Shown: positions 33,236-41,668 of the stretch, piece after piece
How the letters are laid out: every line of letters begins with the position of its first letter
Position numbering within the stretch: the stretch's first letter is position 1
From: Planctomycetota bacterium
GTDB lineage: Bacteria > Planctomycetota > Phycisphaerae > Phycisphaerales > Phycisphaeraceae
NCBI GenBank assembly: GCA_026386955.1
Contig: JAPLMQ010000313.1
Location: 46,575-110,574, forward strand
Reading direction: 5' to 3'
DNA: 64,000 nucleotides
Translations under genes and position numbers: made by a program
Notes under the pieces: model-generated
Database searches by the model: none
What the model saw: the letters and a program-made list of their open reading frames with translations, nothing else
What the model was told of the DNA's origin: nothing

Positions 33236-34129
33236 TCAGCGCAGCCCCAGCGGCGTGAGCTGCCCGCGCAGGCGGTCGAGCTCGCCGTCGGTCAGCGAGC
33301 GCTTGGGGGCCCGCAGGAAACGCTGCGCCACGCCGTGGATCTCCAGCGCCCCGCGCCAGACCGCCTGCAGCCCGCCCGGCGTCGTCGCGTCGAGCCCGAA
33401 GAAGGGCAGGTGCGTGGTCTGCAGGATGTCGCTGATGGTGGGCATGTCGGCCGCGCGGATCGCGTCCCAATACCGCTGGCTGACCTGCGGCTTGAAGCAG
33501 GAGTAGGCGCTCATGAACGCCCTGCAGCCCATCGGCCACTGCGTGTAATGCCGCCAGAGGCAGCCGCCGGTCATGAACTTCCACGGCTCCTGCTCGTAGC
33601 GCCGCATCGCCGCGATCGCGTAGCTCTCGCTCCCGTCCTCCTTGAAGCTGCAGATCCCCGGCACGTCGCGCAGCGAATCCAGCAACGAGAACGGCGGCGC
33701 CCCCACCAGCATCACCGGCATCACCCGCGCGATCGCGCGGTAATAATCCGGCAGCGACGGCGAGTCATGCATGTGCGTCGACGGCAAAACCATCAACACG
33801 TCGGCCCCCATGTCGCGGATCGCCCGGGCGTGCTCGAGCGATTTCTCCGTCCACGTGCGCAGCCCCGCGGCGACGGTCAGCGCCCGTCCCCGCGCCTGCT
33901 CGACCATCCAGCGCGTGACCTGCAGGAACTCCGCCTCGCTGAGCGTGTCGAATTGGCTGTCGCCGTAGGTCAGCAGGGCGACCCGGCTGCCGCCCTGGAT
34001 GCCGACCTCGACGATGTTGCGGATGCCCTTCTCGTCGAGCGACCCGTCCTTGTTGAAGGTCGTGGGGATGGAGTTCACCGGCCCGTCGAGCAGGGCGCGG
34101 ATCTCCTCGGGGTTTTGCGGCTGGGGCAT
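33236..34129 (-). CDS. DapA/NanA family aldolase-like protein
   Basis: The 297-residue TIM-barrel protein has the Schiff-base lysine Lys163 (GICSFKEDGSE) and the N-terminal NSIPTTFNKDGSLDEKGIRN block of the dihydrodipicolinate synthase superfamily. The tyrosine normally found in a Y-Y-N motif is not obvious (VLPSTHMHDSP instead). Members include N-acetylneuraminate lyase and 2-keto-3-deoxysugar aldolases; in this carbohydrate context the latter are likelier than lysine synthesis. AAGGA precedes the ATG at 34129. It may share a transcript with the PPK2 gene, 47 bases downstream. Confidence 0.88.
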   Translation of the reverse strand: MPQPQNPEEIRALLDGPVNSIPTTFNKDGSLDEKGIRNIVEVGIQGGSRVALLTYGDSQFDTLSEAEFLQVTRWMVEQARGRALTVAAGLRTWTEKSLEHARAIRDMGADVLMVLPSTHMHDSPSLPDYYRAIARVMPVMLVGAPPFSLLDSLRDVPGICSFKEDGSESYAIAAMRRYEQEPWKFMTGGCLWRHYTQWPMGCRAFMSAYSCFKPQVSQRYWDAIRAADMPTISDILQTTHLPFFGLDATTPGGLQAVWRGALEIHGVAQRFLRAPKRSLTDGELDRLRGQLTPLGLR

Positions 34130-34149
34130 GGTGGTCCTTCCTCTGTCTT

Positions 34150-34173
34150 GTTGGCCGGAAGCGCAAGCGACGG
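34150..34173. repeat. Single arm of the GTTAGCCGG family
   Basis: This 24-base stretch, GTTGGCCGGAAGCGCAAGCG then ACGG, is one arm without a partner, next to the MITE-like copy 3. It matches arms of the elements at 23267 and 35690 with one change. Confidence 0.5.
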
Positions 34174-34198
34174 AGGTTTTCATTCCATCAGACGCAGT

Positions 34199-34455
34199 CT
34201 GATCAGAGCCGGGGACTGTGAGCCTGTGAATTTATTGGTTTGGACCCCCTCTGGCGCTTTGGAAACGCGGCTTTTCAGGCCAATTTTCGAATAACTTCAC
34301 AGTCCCTGTGTCCCCGGAGTTCGGGCGATAGGCGGTACTCCGCCTCGCACGTCTGGACGATCTCGCGATGGGGCCGTCATCGTCGTTTGATTTCGCGCGA
34401 GCGGAGTACCGCTGCGCGCCCGATCGTCTGACACACAGTGTCCGGCTCTGATCAA
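34199..34455. mobile_element. MITE-like inverted-repeat element, copy 3 (interrupted)
   Basis: The left end CTGATCAGAGCCGG and the right end (reverse complement of CTGATCAGAGCCGGACACTG) match copies 1 and 2, and the inner arms contain GGCGGTACTCCGCC and GCGGAGTACCGC. The left arm is interrupted by about 95 bases at 34212-34306 bounded by their own inverted repeat. No coding is seen. It lies between the DapA-like gene start and the sialidase-like gene stop. Confidence 0.7.
34212..34306. repeat. Nested insertion within MITE-like copy 3
   Basis: GGGACTGTGA at 34212-34221 and its reverse complement TCACAGTCCC at 34297-34306 bound about 95 bases absent from the two other copies. The interior is AT-richer than its surroundings. 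It looks like a small second element inserted into, or recombined with, the first. Confidence 0.5.
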
Positions 34456-34483
34456 TATCAACGGTTCATCTCTCCTCCCCTCC

Positions 34484-35584
34484 TCAAACCCCAATCCTCA
34501 CCCACCGGATGTTCTGGATCGCATCCTCCATGCACCAGAACATCGCCAGCACCTCCCCGCTGGGCAGCAGCGTCATGCTCGGGAAGCCGAAGCGCAGGGC
34601 GCTCAGCTCGTCGCCCGCGCCGCCCTTGCCGGTCATGCCGGAGCTAGAGCCCTGCCAGACCGCCGTCTCCTCGAGGTTCACCCACGTGTCACCCTGGATC
34701 TTCGAGAGGTTGGCCCAAAGCCCGGGCTTGTCGTGCCGGCGGTAGAGGCAGAGCACGCGCCCGTCGGGCAGCGCGAGGATCTTCGCGGTCTGCCCGTGCA
34801 GCCCGGTGAGGCGCGGGGCGGAGAACGTCTTGCCGTCGGCGGAGAGCGCGTAGGGCGTCGGCTCGGTCGTGCCCTTGGCCTCGTTGAAGGCCCAGGCGAC
34901 GACCAGCAGCCGCCCGTCGGGGAGCTGCGCCACCGACTGCTCCCACGCGACCACGCCGCGGGACCACATGTCCATCGTGGTCAGGTAGCTCGGCCAAGTC
35001 TGCCCGCGGTCGGTCGAGACCAGCGCGATGCCTTTCATGCCATTCGGGGCGTTGCCGTTCCAGTCCTTCCACGTCGACGTCGGCCAAAGCCAGCGCCCGT
35101 CGCGCAGCTCGATGATGCGGTGACACGTCTCGAACGAAGGCCCGACGAGCGGCGGCTTGATGGTGCGCGGGGCCGACCATGATTTCCCGCCGTCGCGCGT
35201 CTCGAGGTAGATCAGGTCCATCTCGGTGTAGCCGATGCCGTTGGCGCGGTTGACCAGCCCCTCCTCCGGGTCGTCGCGGTAAAGACGCGCGCCGGCCGCC
35301 GTGACCACACCCCCCGACACCGCCCCGAGGCGGACGGTGTGCGTCGTGCGCCGCGTCGCGGTGTCCTTCACCAGCGGCTGCGGCTCGGCCCACGTGTCGC
35401 CCTTATCGGCCGATCGCGTGACCATCGTGCGGTAGTCGAGGCTCTCGGCCCCCTGCCCGGTGTCGAAGGCCGCGAGCACCTCGCCGCTGGGCAAGAGCGC
35501 GACGCTGGGATGCCAGGTGTGGATCGCGCGGAGATACGGCTTGGGGTTGCGGTAGACCAGACCCGTGGCGCTGACATTGATCAT
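34484..35584 (-). CDS. Sialidase/BNR-repeat family protein
   Basis: The 366-residue protein is a six-bladed propeller of the sialidase superfamily. Asp-box motifs appear as SADKGDTW, RDGGKSW, and STDRGQTW, and the C-terminal half has CLYRRHDKPG. The Arg triad that would prove neuraminidase activity cannot be traced with confidence, so it may be a related glycosidase or a binding protein. There is no signal peptide, suggesting a cytoplasmic or poorly exported enzyme. GGAG precedes the ATG at 35584; it is divergent from the heparinase-like gene. Confidence 0.83.
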   Translation of the reverse strand: MINVSATGLVYRNPKPYLRAIHTWHPSVALLPSGEVLAAFDTGQGAESLDYRTMVTRSADKGDTWAEPQPLVKDTATRRTTHTVRLGAVSGGVVTAAGARLYRDDPEEGLVNRANGIGYTEMDLIYLETRDGGKSWSAPRTIKPPLVGPSFETCHRIIELRDGRWLWPTSTWKDWNGNAPNGMKGIALVSTDRGQTWPSYLTTMDMWSRGVVAWEQSVAQLPDGRLLVVAWAFNEAKGTTEPTPYALSADGKTFSAPRLTGLHGQTAKILALPDGRVLCLYRRHDKPGLWANLSKIQGDTWVNLEETAVWQGSSSGMTGKGGAGDELSALRFGFPSMTLLPSGEVLAMFWCMEDAIQNIRWVRIGV

Positions 35585-35635
35585 GGCGTGCTCCGAGGTG
35601 GCGAAACCGCAGCGCTGCTGCGGGGCGTTTTTCCG

Positions 35636-35673
35636 GGTGCCACATGCCATCGTACCCGTGGCATGTGTCTTGG
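35636..35673. repeat. Hairpin unit, GGTGCCACATG family
   Basis: GGTGCCACATGCCATCGTAC then CCGTGGCATGTGTCTTGG forms a stem CACATGCCA-TGGCATGTG. It shares its frame with the units at 19491 and 41499. It lies in the divergent promoter gap between the sialidase-like and heparinase-like genes. Confidence 0.55.
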
Positions 35674-35689
35674 AAGGACGTGACTCTGG

Positions 35690-35786
35690 GTTAGCCGGAC
35701 GCGCAAGCGACGGCTTGCACCACACCGCGTTCTGGAAGCGCCCGGCCGCTGTTCGCCCAACGCCGTCGCTTGCGCGTCCGGCTAAC
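35690..35786. repeat. Inverted-repeat element of the GTTAGCCGG family
   Basis: GTTAGCCGGACGCGCAAGCG then ACGG (35690-35713) is repeated exactly in reverse complement at 35763-35786. About 49 bases lie between. It is the shortest complete copy in the window and lies in the same gap as the 35636 hairpin. Confidence 0.65.
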
Positions 35787-35890
35787 AAGACGCGCGGCAG
35801 CCTACCCGCCCGCCGGGGGACGTACAATGCGGCCCCCCTCCCCTTCGCGGGCCACCACGCCGTGGATCCACTCACCCCCGGAACACTCCC

Positions 35891-38098
35891 ATGACCTTCG
35901 CCTTCGGCTCCGCCGCGGCGCTCTACAAGAGCCGCGTCCATCCCCGCGTCCTCCTCGGGCCCGACGAGCTCGCCGCCCTCCGCCGCAAGACCCGCAGCGG
36001 CCTGCACGCCAAACTCCTTGCCGCCATCCGCGTGAAGACCGCGCCGCTCGTCGAGCGCGTCCACACCACGCCCGACCTCCCCGCCCTGCTCGCGACGTGG
36101 AACCACCACTGGACCGGCCCCGCCACGCCCGTCATCTGGGGCCTGCACGACACCGCGCTCGCGGCCACGCTCGACCACGACGCCCGGGCCATCGACGCCG
36201 TGCGCAAGGTCCTCCTCGCCCTCCCCGCCGCCGACGCGATCCAGAAGCGCACCGGCAAGCTCATCGGCTATGGCATGGAGCCCTACGTCCTGCTCGCCTA
36301 CGACCTGATCCACGAACACCTCTCGCCCGCCGACCGGCGGACGTTCTGCGACTGGGTCGTCGAGTTCTGGGTCAACGTCTCCTTCCAACGGCAAATCCCC
36401 ACTTACTACCGCAACGCGGGCGGCAACATCGCCATGGGCGAGGTGCTCACCGCCCTGATGGGCCTCCTGGCGATCGAGGGCGACCCCGGCGTGCCCAACC
36501 TCATCAAGACGCGCGACCAGATGGTCCACATGCTGCAGGCCTCGCTCCACTGCGCGCTGGGGCCCGAGGGCTATCCCGCAGAGGACATCGGCTACGGCTC
36601 GGGCATGGGCGGGTGGCTCGCCTACCTCGTCGAGGCGACCCGCCGCGCGGGGCTCTACGACGCCTACGAACACAGCCCGCGCTTCGCCCGCTTCGGGCGC
36701 GCGATGCTCCACTTCGTCCAGCCCTGGGGCCGGTGCCTCTCCAACACCGGCGACCACGGCGACGACTTCGGCGAACGCGGCTTCGTCCTCACCCGCCTCG
36801 CCCAGGAGACGCGCGACCCCTCGCTCCTCTGGCTCCGCGAGACGCTCTTCTACCCCACCGCCTCGGCCCGCCCCAAGCCCACGTCGGTCCGGGCCGAGCT
36901 CGCGCTCTCGCCGACCACGCAGATCCCCGCCGACGGCTGCGTGCTCATCGCGCTCGACGCCAAGGCCAAGGCCGTCGCGCCCGCGAAGCTGAACCTCCCC
37001 ACCGCCTACCGCGACCGCGACCGCGGCATCGTCTCCTTCCGCAACGGCTGGCAGCCCGACGCCACCTTAGTCGTCTTCGACGGCGCCCACCGCCCCACCG
37101 CCGCCCAAGGCCACGCCCACGACTCCGGCGGCCACTTCAGCCTCTCGGCAGTCGGCGAATACTTCGGCATCGACACCGGGCGCTACAACACCGAGCAGGA
37201 CCAGCACAACGTCGTCCTCGTCGACGGCAAGAGCGGGCAATCCACGCAGCGCCAATGGCGGCGGACCTACTACCACGCCAACCTCACCGAATACGCCCCG
37301 GGCCCGCTGGTCGATTTCGCCAGCGTCGACAACTCGCAGATGTCGAGCTGCTACTGGTCCCGCCGGCACATCGGGCTGGTGAAGCCGGTCGGCGTCGGCA
37401 AGGGCGCGGGCAAAGGCAAGACTCCTGCGCTGCCCGCGTGGACCTTCACCGTCGACGACGTGAACTTCGCCGACGACTTCCACGAATTCTGGTGGGCCCT
37501 CAACACGCACCCCAACAACCGCATCGAGTTCGGCAAGGGGCGGGTCCGGGGGGGCGCCGGCAGCGCGTCGATCCTCGGCGGGCGCTCGGGCAACCGCCTC
37601 GACCTGCACTGGGTCCTCCCCCACGCCCACGAGTACCCCAAGCCACACACGCTCAAGCTGATGAAGCACACGCAGCTCGGCGGCTCGCAGGACTACATCC
37701 CCGATCCCCGCGGGAACGCGAAGCGGTACCTCAAGGCCGCGGGCGACCTGGTCCACGGCCCGGTCTACGTGCGCCCGCGCCTGGTCGCGAAGGTCAGCGG
37801 CTACAACGGGCGCTTCATGTCGCTGATGATCCCGCGCGTCGCCGGGCAAAGGCCAGCCGAGGTGCAGAGGCTGCCCAGCGTCGACAACTCGCTCGCGGCC
37901 AGCATCCGCTTCAAGGCGCAGAACATCGAGGACACGATCATCTGGGCCTACGACCACGCGCTGCTCGAGGCCGGCGACGTCGTCGCCCGCGGACAGTGGG
38001 TCGTCGTCCGCCGCCGCATCACCGACGGCCGCGTGCTGGCCCACGCGGGCGGCGACCTGACGGAGCTGAGCGTCAAGGGGCGAAGCGTGAAGCTCTGA
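35891..38098 (+). CDS. Heparinase II/III-like polysaccharide lyase family protein
   Basis: The 735-residue protein parallels the 719-residue one at 11.8 kb. It has a toroid start (SRVHPRVLLGPDELAALRRK near 13), a central NIAMGEVLTALMG helix pair, YPAEDIGYGSGMGGWLAYLV, and the beta-sandwich strand HDSGGHFSLSAVGEYFGID near 410, where the first copy has HVDAGHFSLFALGEAFSID. No signal peptide is seen. It probably cleaves uronic-acid-containing oligosaccharides. The first and second copies share architecture but differ in detail, so their substrates may differ. Confidence 0.85.
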   Translation: MTFAFGSAAALYKSRVHPRVLLGPDELAALRRKTRSGLHAKLLAAIRVKTAPLVERVHTTPDLPALLATWNHHWTGPATPVIWGLHDTALAATLDHDARAIDAVRKVLLALPAADAIQKRTGKLIGYGMEPYVLLAYDLIHEHLSPADRRTFCDWVVEFWVNVSFQRQIPTYYRNAGGNIAMGEVLTALMGLLAIEGDPGVPNLIKTRDQMVHMLQASLHCALGPEGYPAEDIGYGSGMGGWLAYLVEATRRAGLYDAYEHSPRFARFGRAMLHFVQPWGRCLSNTGDHGDDFGERGFVLTRLAQETRDPSLLWLRETLFYPTASARPKPTSVRAELALSPTTQIPADGCVLIALDAKAKAVAPAKLNLPTAYRDRDRGIVSFRNGWQPDATLVVFDGAHRPTAAQGHAHDSGGHFSLSAVGEYFGIDTGRYNTEQDQHNVVLVDGKSGQSTQRQWRRTYYHANLTEYAPGPLVDFASVDNSQMSSCYWSRRHIGLVKPVGVGKGAGKGKTPALPAWTFTVDDVNFADDFHEFWWALNTHPNNRIEFGKGRVRGGAGSASILGGRSGNRLDLHWVLPHAHEYPKPHTLKLMKHTQLGGSQDYIPDPRGNAKRYLKAAGDLVHGPVYVRPRLVAKVSGYNGRFMSLMIPRVAGQRPAEVQRLPSVDNSLAASIRFKAQNIEDTIIWAYDHALLEAGDVVARGQWVVVRRRITDGRVLAHAGGDLTELSVKGRSVKL

Positions 38099-38152
38099 GC
38101 GCGCGACACTCCTAGATCGCATACGGAAGCGCTGCATGCGCGCGGCTCTGAG

Positions 38153-38417
38153 GCTCGGAGTTCCGCGTTCACGCGGTCTTTGAAAAACCACAGCGCCACG
38201 TCCGCGCGATTCCGAGGTTCGGAGTTCCGCCTTTAGGCGGTCTGTGAAAAACCGAATCGCCCCGTCAACGCGACTCTGGGTTAGCCGGACGCGCCCCCGG
38301 AAGCGACGGCTTGAACCGTCCGACCAACCGAGCGCGCATCGTCACGCCGTGCGTCCAAAGCCGTCGCTTGCGGGGGCGCGTGCCGAAGACCGCCTAAAGG
38401 CGGAACTCCGAACCCCA
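38153..38417. repeat. Compound repeat: CGGAGTTCCGCC units around a GTTAGCCGG-type element
   Basis: Two direct units of CGGAGTTCCGC with a following hairpin and GGTCT..GAAAAACC lie at about 38153-38190 and 38216-38253. A third unit lies in inverted orientation at about 38386-38417 (CGGAACTCCGAACC). Between them 38280-38384 is a GTTAGCCGG-type inverted pair with GCGCCCCCG arms. The whole block is noncoding and lies 3' of the heparinase-like gene. Confidence 0.6.
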
Positions 38418-38842
38418 GAATCGCCCATCAAACGCAAACATCGGCTGAGCGCCTTTCATCGCCGCTGTCCGAGAGGGTGATATCGGGTTGACGGGAAGGA
38501 GCAGGACGGATGCGGCTCAGAGGCGAGGGGTGGGCGTCGCAGCAGGCGGCGTGCGGCGGTCGATTAAAGGACATTTTCAGGCGCGCCACCCTCGTTTTCA
38601 GGCCAAAAACGCCACAAGATTTTTTTGAAAAAAATTCCCGCGAGCCCAAAAACAAGGACTTGCGCGCGGCCCCAACCCGGCTTGTCCGGATTTGGCCGGA
38701 CACTTGTGCAGGTATTACAGGGAGGCACACTTTTTTTCGCCGCCCCCACGAACGGAGATGAACCAAATTGTTTCGATCCCCCCGCGCGGGTAGATTGACC
38801 CCTCGCGAAACCGCCCGTCACCCTTCCGATATGGAGCCCGCC
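38418..38842. other. Intergenic with T/A tracts and a short hairpin, function unknown
   Basis: The stretch contains long A/T tracts (around 38612-38640 and 38731-38738) in otherwise GC-rich DNA and a hairpin TGTCCGG-CCGGACA at 38683-38702. No protein is supported. It might encode a small RNA or hold the promoter of the SMP-30 gene, but I cannot assign either. Confidence 0.4.
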
Positions 38843-39703
38843 ATGGAACTCGAGATCCTCGCCGACTACTCCTGCAAATGCGGTGAGAACCCGCTCTGGC
38901 ACAAGACCGAGAAGAAGCTCTACTGGACCGACATCGAGACCGGCCGGCTCTTCCGGCTCGACCCCGCGACGGGCAAGCACGAGCAGATCTACTACGGCCC
39001 GCGCGTCGGCGGCTTCACCTTCCAGGCCGACGGCTCGCTCCTGCTCTTCCGCGACAAGGGCAACATCGTCCTGTGGCGCGACGGCAAGGAGATCAAGACC
39101 ATCGTCAAGGAGATCCCCGCCGAGGCCGAGGGGCGCTTCAACGACGTCATCGCCGACCCGGAGGGCCGCGTCTTCGCCGGCACGCTCACCGACACCGGCA
39201 AGCCCGGGCGCCTCTACCGCCTCGACCGCGACGGCAAGCTCACCCTCATCGTCGACGGCGTGGGCTGCTGCAACGGCATGGCCTTCACCGCCGACTTGAA
39301 GAAGATGTACTTCACCGACTCGATGAAGTTCGTCATCTACGTCTTCGACTACGACCGCAAGACCGGCGCGCTGACCAACCAGAGGGACTTCATCAACACG
39401 CCCAAGGACGGCGGCTACCCCGACGGCATGACCATCGACGGCAAGGGCGACATCTGGTCCGCCCGCTGGGACGGCAACTGCGTCGTGCAATACTCCGCCG
39501 ACGGGAAGGAGAAGGGCAAGATCACCTTCCCCGTGAAGAAGGTCTCGAGCGTGATCTTCGGCGGGCCCAACCTCGACGAGATGTACCTCACCACCGCCGG
39601 CGGCGAGAAGAAGAACGAGGACGGCCAGGCGGCCGGCGCGCTCTACCGCGTGAAGGCCGGCGTGAAGGGCGTGCCGGAGTTCGACAGCCGGATCGGGATG
39701 TGA
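38843..39703 (+). CDS. SMP-30/gluconolactonase/LRE-like protein
   Basis: The 286-residue six-bladed propeller starts at the second ATG, preceded by GGAG: MELEILADYSCKCGENPLWH. Its blades carry the family metal residues: Glu near the start (CGENPLW), Asn-Asp in RFNDVIADPEGRVFAGTL, NGMAFTAD, and DGMTIDGKGDIWSARW. It is expected to hydrolyse sugar lactones with a divalent metal, which suits the surrounding sugar-acid genes. There is no signal peptide, so it is cytoplasmic. Confidence 0.9.
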   Translation: MELEILADYSCKCGENPLWHKTEKKLYWTDIETGRLFRLDPATGKHEQIYYGPRVGGFTFQADGSLLLFRDKGNIVLWRDGKEIKTIVKEIPAEAEGRFNDVIADPEGRVFAGTLTDTGKPGRLYRLDRDGKLTLIVDGVGCCNGMAFTADLKKMYFTDSMKFVIYVFDYDRKTGALTNQRDFINTPKDGGYPDGMTIDGKGDIWSARWDGNCVVQYSADGKEKGKITFPVKKVSSVIFGGPNLDEMYLTTAGGEKKNEDGQAAGALYRVKAGVKGVPEFDSRIGM

Positions 39704-39807
39704 TGCGGAGGCAGGGAACGAGCCGGGCAACGGGCCGGGGCCGGCAGGCTCGCACAGGACTCGCACGAAGGAAGTGAGACCGCCGGCCCGTGCCATCGGG
39801 TGCCCTC

Positions 39808-40584
39808 ATGTTCGACTGGCTTCTCCCTTCCTCCTGCCCCTGCGACCCTGCCGCCAAGGCATGGGTCGAAGGCCGGCTGTGCTGGCTCTGCGTCAAGTTT
39901 CCCAGCCACGTGTTCAACGGCCGTCGGGTGGTGCTGCCCACGCCCGAATTCTTCCCCGACCGCTACGACGGCTCCGACGAGGCGGTCCGCGTCATGCTCG
40001 ACCGTGTCTGCGGCTACATGGACGTCCCGCCCGACTGGGTCGAGCTGGACTTCATCGACGAGCCCAAGGACCGGATCTGGCTCGTCAATGAGTCGGGAAA
40101 ATACCTTCCCGGCGCCGCCGGCACGTTCCACATGGGCGAGCGGAAGTTCGTCGTGCGCGTCGCCCGATCGGAGCTGCGCGAGCCGATGAGCCTGGTGGGG
40201 ACGCTGGCACACGAGCTCGCCCACGTCCGCCTGCTGGGTGAGGGCCGGCTCACTGGCCGCGAGTTCGACCACGAACTGCTGACGGACCTGACGGTGGTCG
40301 TCTTCGGGATGGGGCTTTTCCTGGCGAACACGCCCCGCAACTGGGAGAGCAGCCTGACGACGTGGCCGGGCTCGGACCTGAACAAGCCCGAGTACATGAC
40401 GCCGCCCATGTTCGCCTACGCGCTGGCCCATCTCGCCTGGTTCCAAGGCGATTTCAAGCCAGCCTGGGCGATGCATCTTGAGCGATACGCCCGCGCGGAG
40501 TTCAAGCAGGCCCTGCGCTTCCTCATCAAGACCGACGACACGGAGTTCAATCCTGACCAAGCCCTTCCCCACCCGTACGGCTGA
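39808..40584 (+). CDS. Hypothetical protein with HELAH metallopeptidase-like motif
   Basis: The 258-residue protein begins MFDWLLPSSCPCDP, has a Cys-rich N-terminus (SCPC and LCWLC) and the zinc motif HELAH near residue 138 (TLAHELAHVRLLGEGRL) followed by DHELLTDLTVVVFGMG. A Glu or His third ligand could be in that helix. I do not recognise a family name. It is probably cytoplasmic. A GTG six codons upstream of the ATG is an alternative start. The LRR lipoprotein begins within its last bases. Confidence 0.65.
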   Translation: MFDWLLPSSCPCDPAAKAWVEGRLCWLCVKFPSHVFNGRRVVLPTPEFFPDRYDGSDEAVRVMLDRVCGYMDVPPDWVELDFIDEPKDRIWLVNESGKYLPGAAGTFHMGERKFVVRVARSELREPMSLVGTLAHELAHVRLLGEGRLTGREFDHELLTDLTVVVFGMGLFLANTPRNWESSLTTWPGSDLNKPEYMTPPMFAYALAHLAWFQGDFKPAWAMHLERYARAEFKQALRFLIKTDDTEFNPDQALPHPYG

Positions 40585-41413
40585 TCCTGCGGCCGCCACC
40601 GCCGCGCTGGCGCTGACCTTGTGGACAGCCCTGCTCGGCGCCTGCGGGCGCGCGGAGCCCTCCGGCTCCGAGGCGGCCGCGGTCCAGTTGGCCACTCGCT
40701 TGGGCGGCAACGTCGTGGTGGACACCACGAAGCCCGACCGGCCCGTCCTCTCCCTGCTCTTCACCTCGCGGAACGTCACCGACACCGACCTGCATGAACT
40801 CAGCGGCCTCAAGGGGCTGCAGCGGCTCTACCTCAACAACAACAAGATCACCGACGCCGGGCTCAAGGAGATCCGCGCGTTCGCGGACCTTCGCCACTTG
40901 AGCCTCGCCGCGATGCCGGTGACCGACGCGGGCCTGCGCGACGTGGCGGAGCTCACGCGCCTCGAGCTGCTGAACCTCAACGCCACGCGCGTGACCGACG
41001 AATGCCTCAAGACGGTGCGCGGGTTCACGGCCATGCAGTGCCTCAACCTCACGCGGACCCAGGTGACCGACGCCGGAATGCCCGAGATCAACGGGCTCCA
41101 CGACATGGACAAGCTGACGCTCAACCACACCAAGGTCGGCGACGCGGGGGTGAAAGCGCTCACTGGATACAAGCGGATCAAGACGCTCAACCTCTACGAC
41201 ACCGCGGTGACCGACGCCGGGCTGGCGGACGTCGGCCGGCTCGAGAGCCTGGTGGCGCTGGAGCTGGGCAAGACGCGGGTCTCCGACGCGGGACTGCTCG
41301 AACTGCGGCGGCTCACCCACCTGAAGATCCTCGGGCTCGCCGAGACGAGCGTCACCGACGAGGGCGTGAGGAAGCTCGTCGGCGAGTTGCCTGGGCTTCA
41401 GGTCGTCCGTTAG
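40478..41413 (+). CDS. Leucine-rich-repeat lipoprotein (planctomycete-type)
   Basis: The mature part is a run of about nine short LRRs with the pattern L-x-x-L-x-L-x-x-T-x-V-T-D-A-G-L (for example LYLNNNKITDAGLKEI and LNLYDTAVTDAGLADV), typical of secreted planctomycete LRR proteins. A hydrophobic stretch with the lipobox LLGAC precedes them. The start is unresolved: TTG at 40478 overlaps the previous gene, while CTG at 40553 has GGAG at proper spacing and gives a cleaner signal peptide. A role in surface binding is likely. Confidence 0.78.
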   Translation: MSDTPARSSSRPCASSSRPTTRSSILTKPFPTRTADPAAATAALALTLWTALLGACGRAEPSGSEAAAVQLATRLGGNVVVDTTKPDRPVLSLLFTSRNVTDTDLHELSGLKGLQRLYLNNNKITDAGLKEIRAFADLRHLSLAAMPVTDAGLRDVAELTRLELLNLNATRVTDECLKTVRGFTAMQCLNLTRTQVTDAGMPEINGLHDMDKLTLNHTKVGDAGVKALTGYKRIKTLNLYDTAVTDAGLADVGRLESLVALELGKTRVSDAGLLELRRLTHLKILGLAETSVTDEGVRKLVGELPGLQVVR

Positions 41414-41498
41414 GCGCGGCAGGACGTCCACGCCGAACGTTTGCCGACATCCGCGGAACGAACGTGAAGGGCAGAATGCCGGCGGATCCGCGTTGTCC

Positions 41499-41536
41499 GG
41501 TGCCACATGTCACCGTACTCGTGACATGTATCTTGA
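41499..41536. repeat. Hairpin unit, GGTGCCACATG family
   Basis: GGTGCCACATGTCACCGTAC then TCGTGACATGTATCTTGA forms the stem ACATGTCA-TGACATGT. The unit matches those at 35636 and 19491 across the loop CGTAC. It lies about 90 bases past the LRR gene. Confidence 0.55.
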
Positions 41537-41668
41537 GGGAACACGGGCTCCACGATCGGCGAACGCGATGAAACCCCTTGAACCAAGGGTCTCCGTGGCC
41601 TGTATGAGGCGTACGATCGTCACACCCTCGCCCGTTGCAATGGGATTCGTGTTGTGAAGGAACATTTG

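Noticed and set aside
13998..34455. CRISPR array from the recurring palindromes
   Set aside because: The repeats are 200-260 bp apart in different loci, not regularly spaced with short unique spacers, and no cas gene is present.
38428..38766. Reverse frame of 112 codons crossing the T/A tracts
   Set aside because: It reads through homopolymer tracts, has no good start signal and looks non-protein-like.
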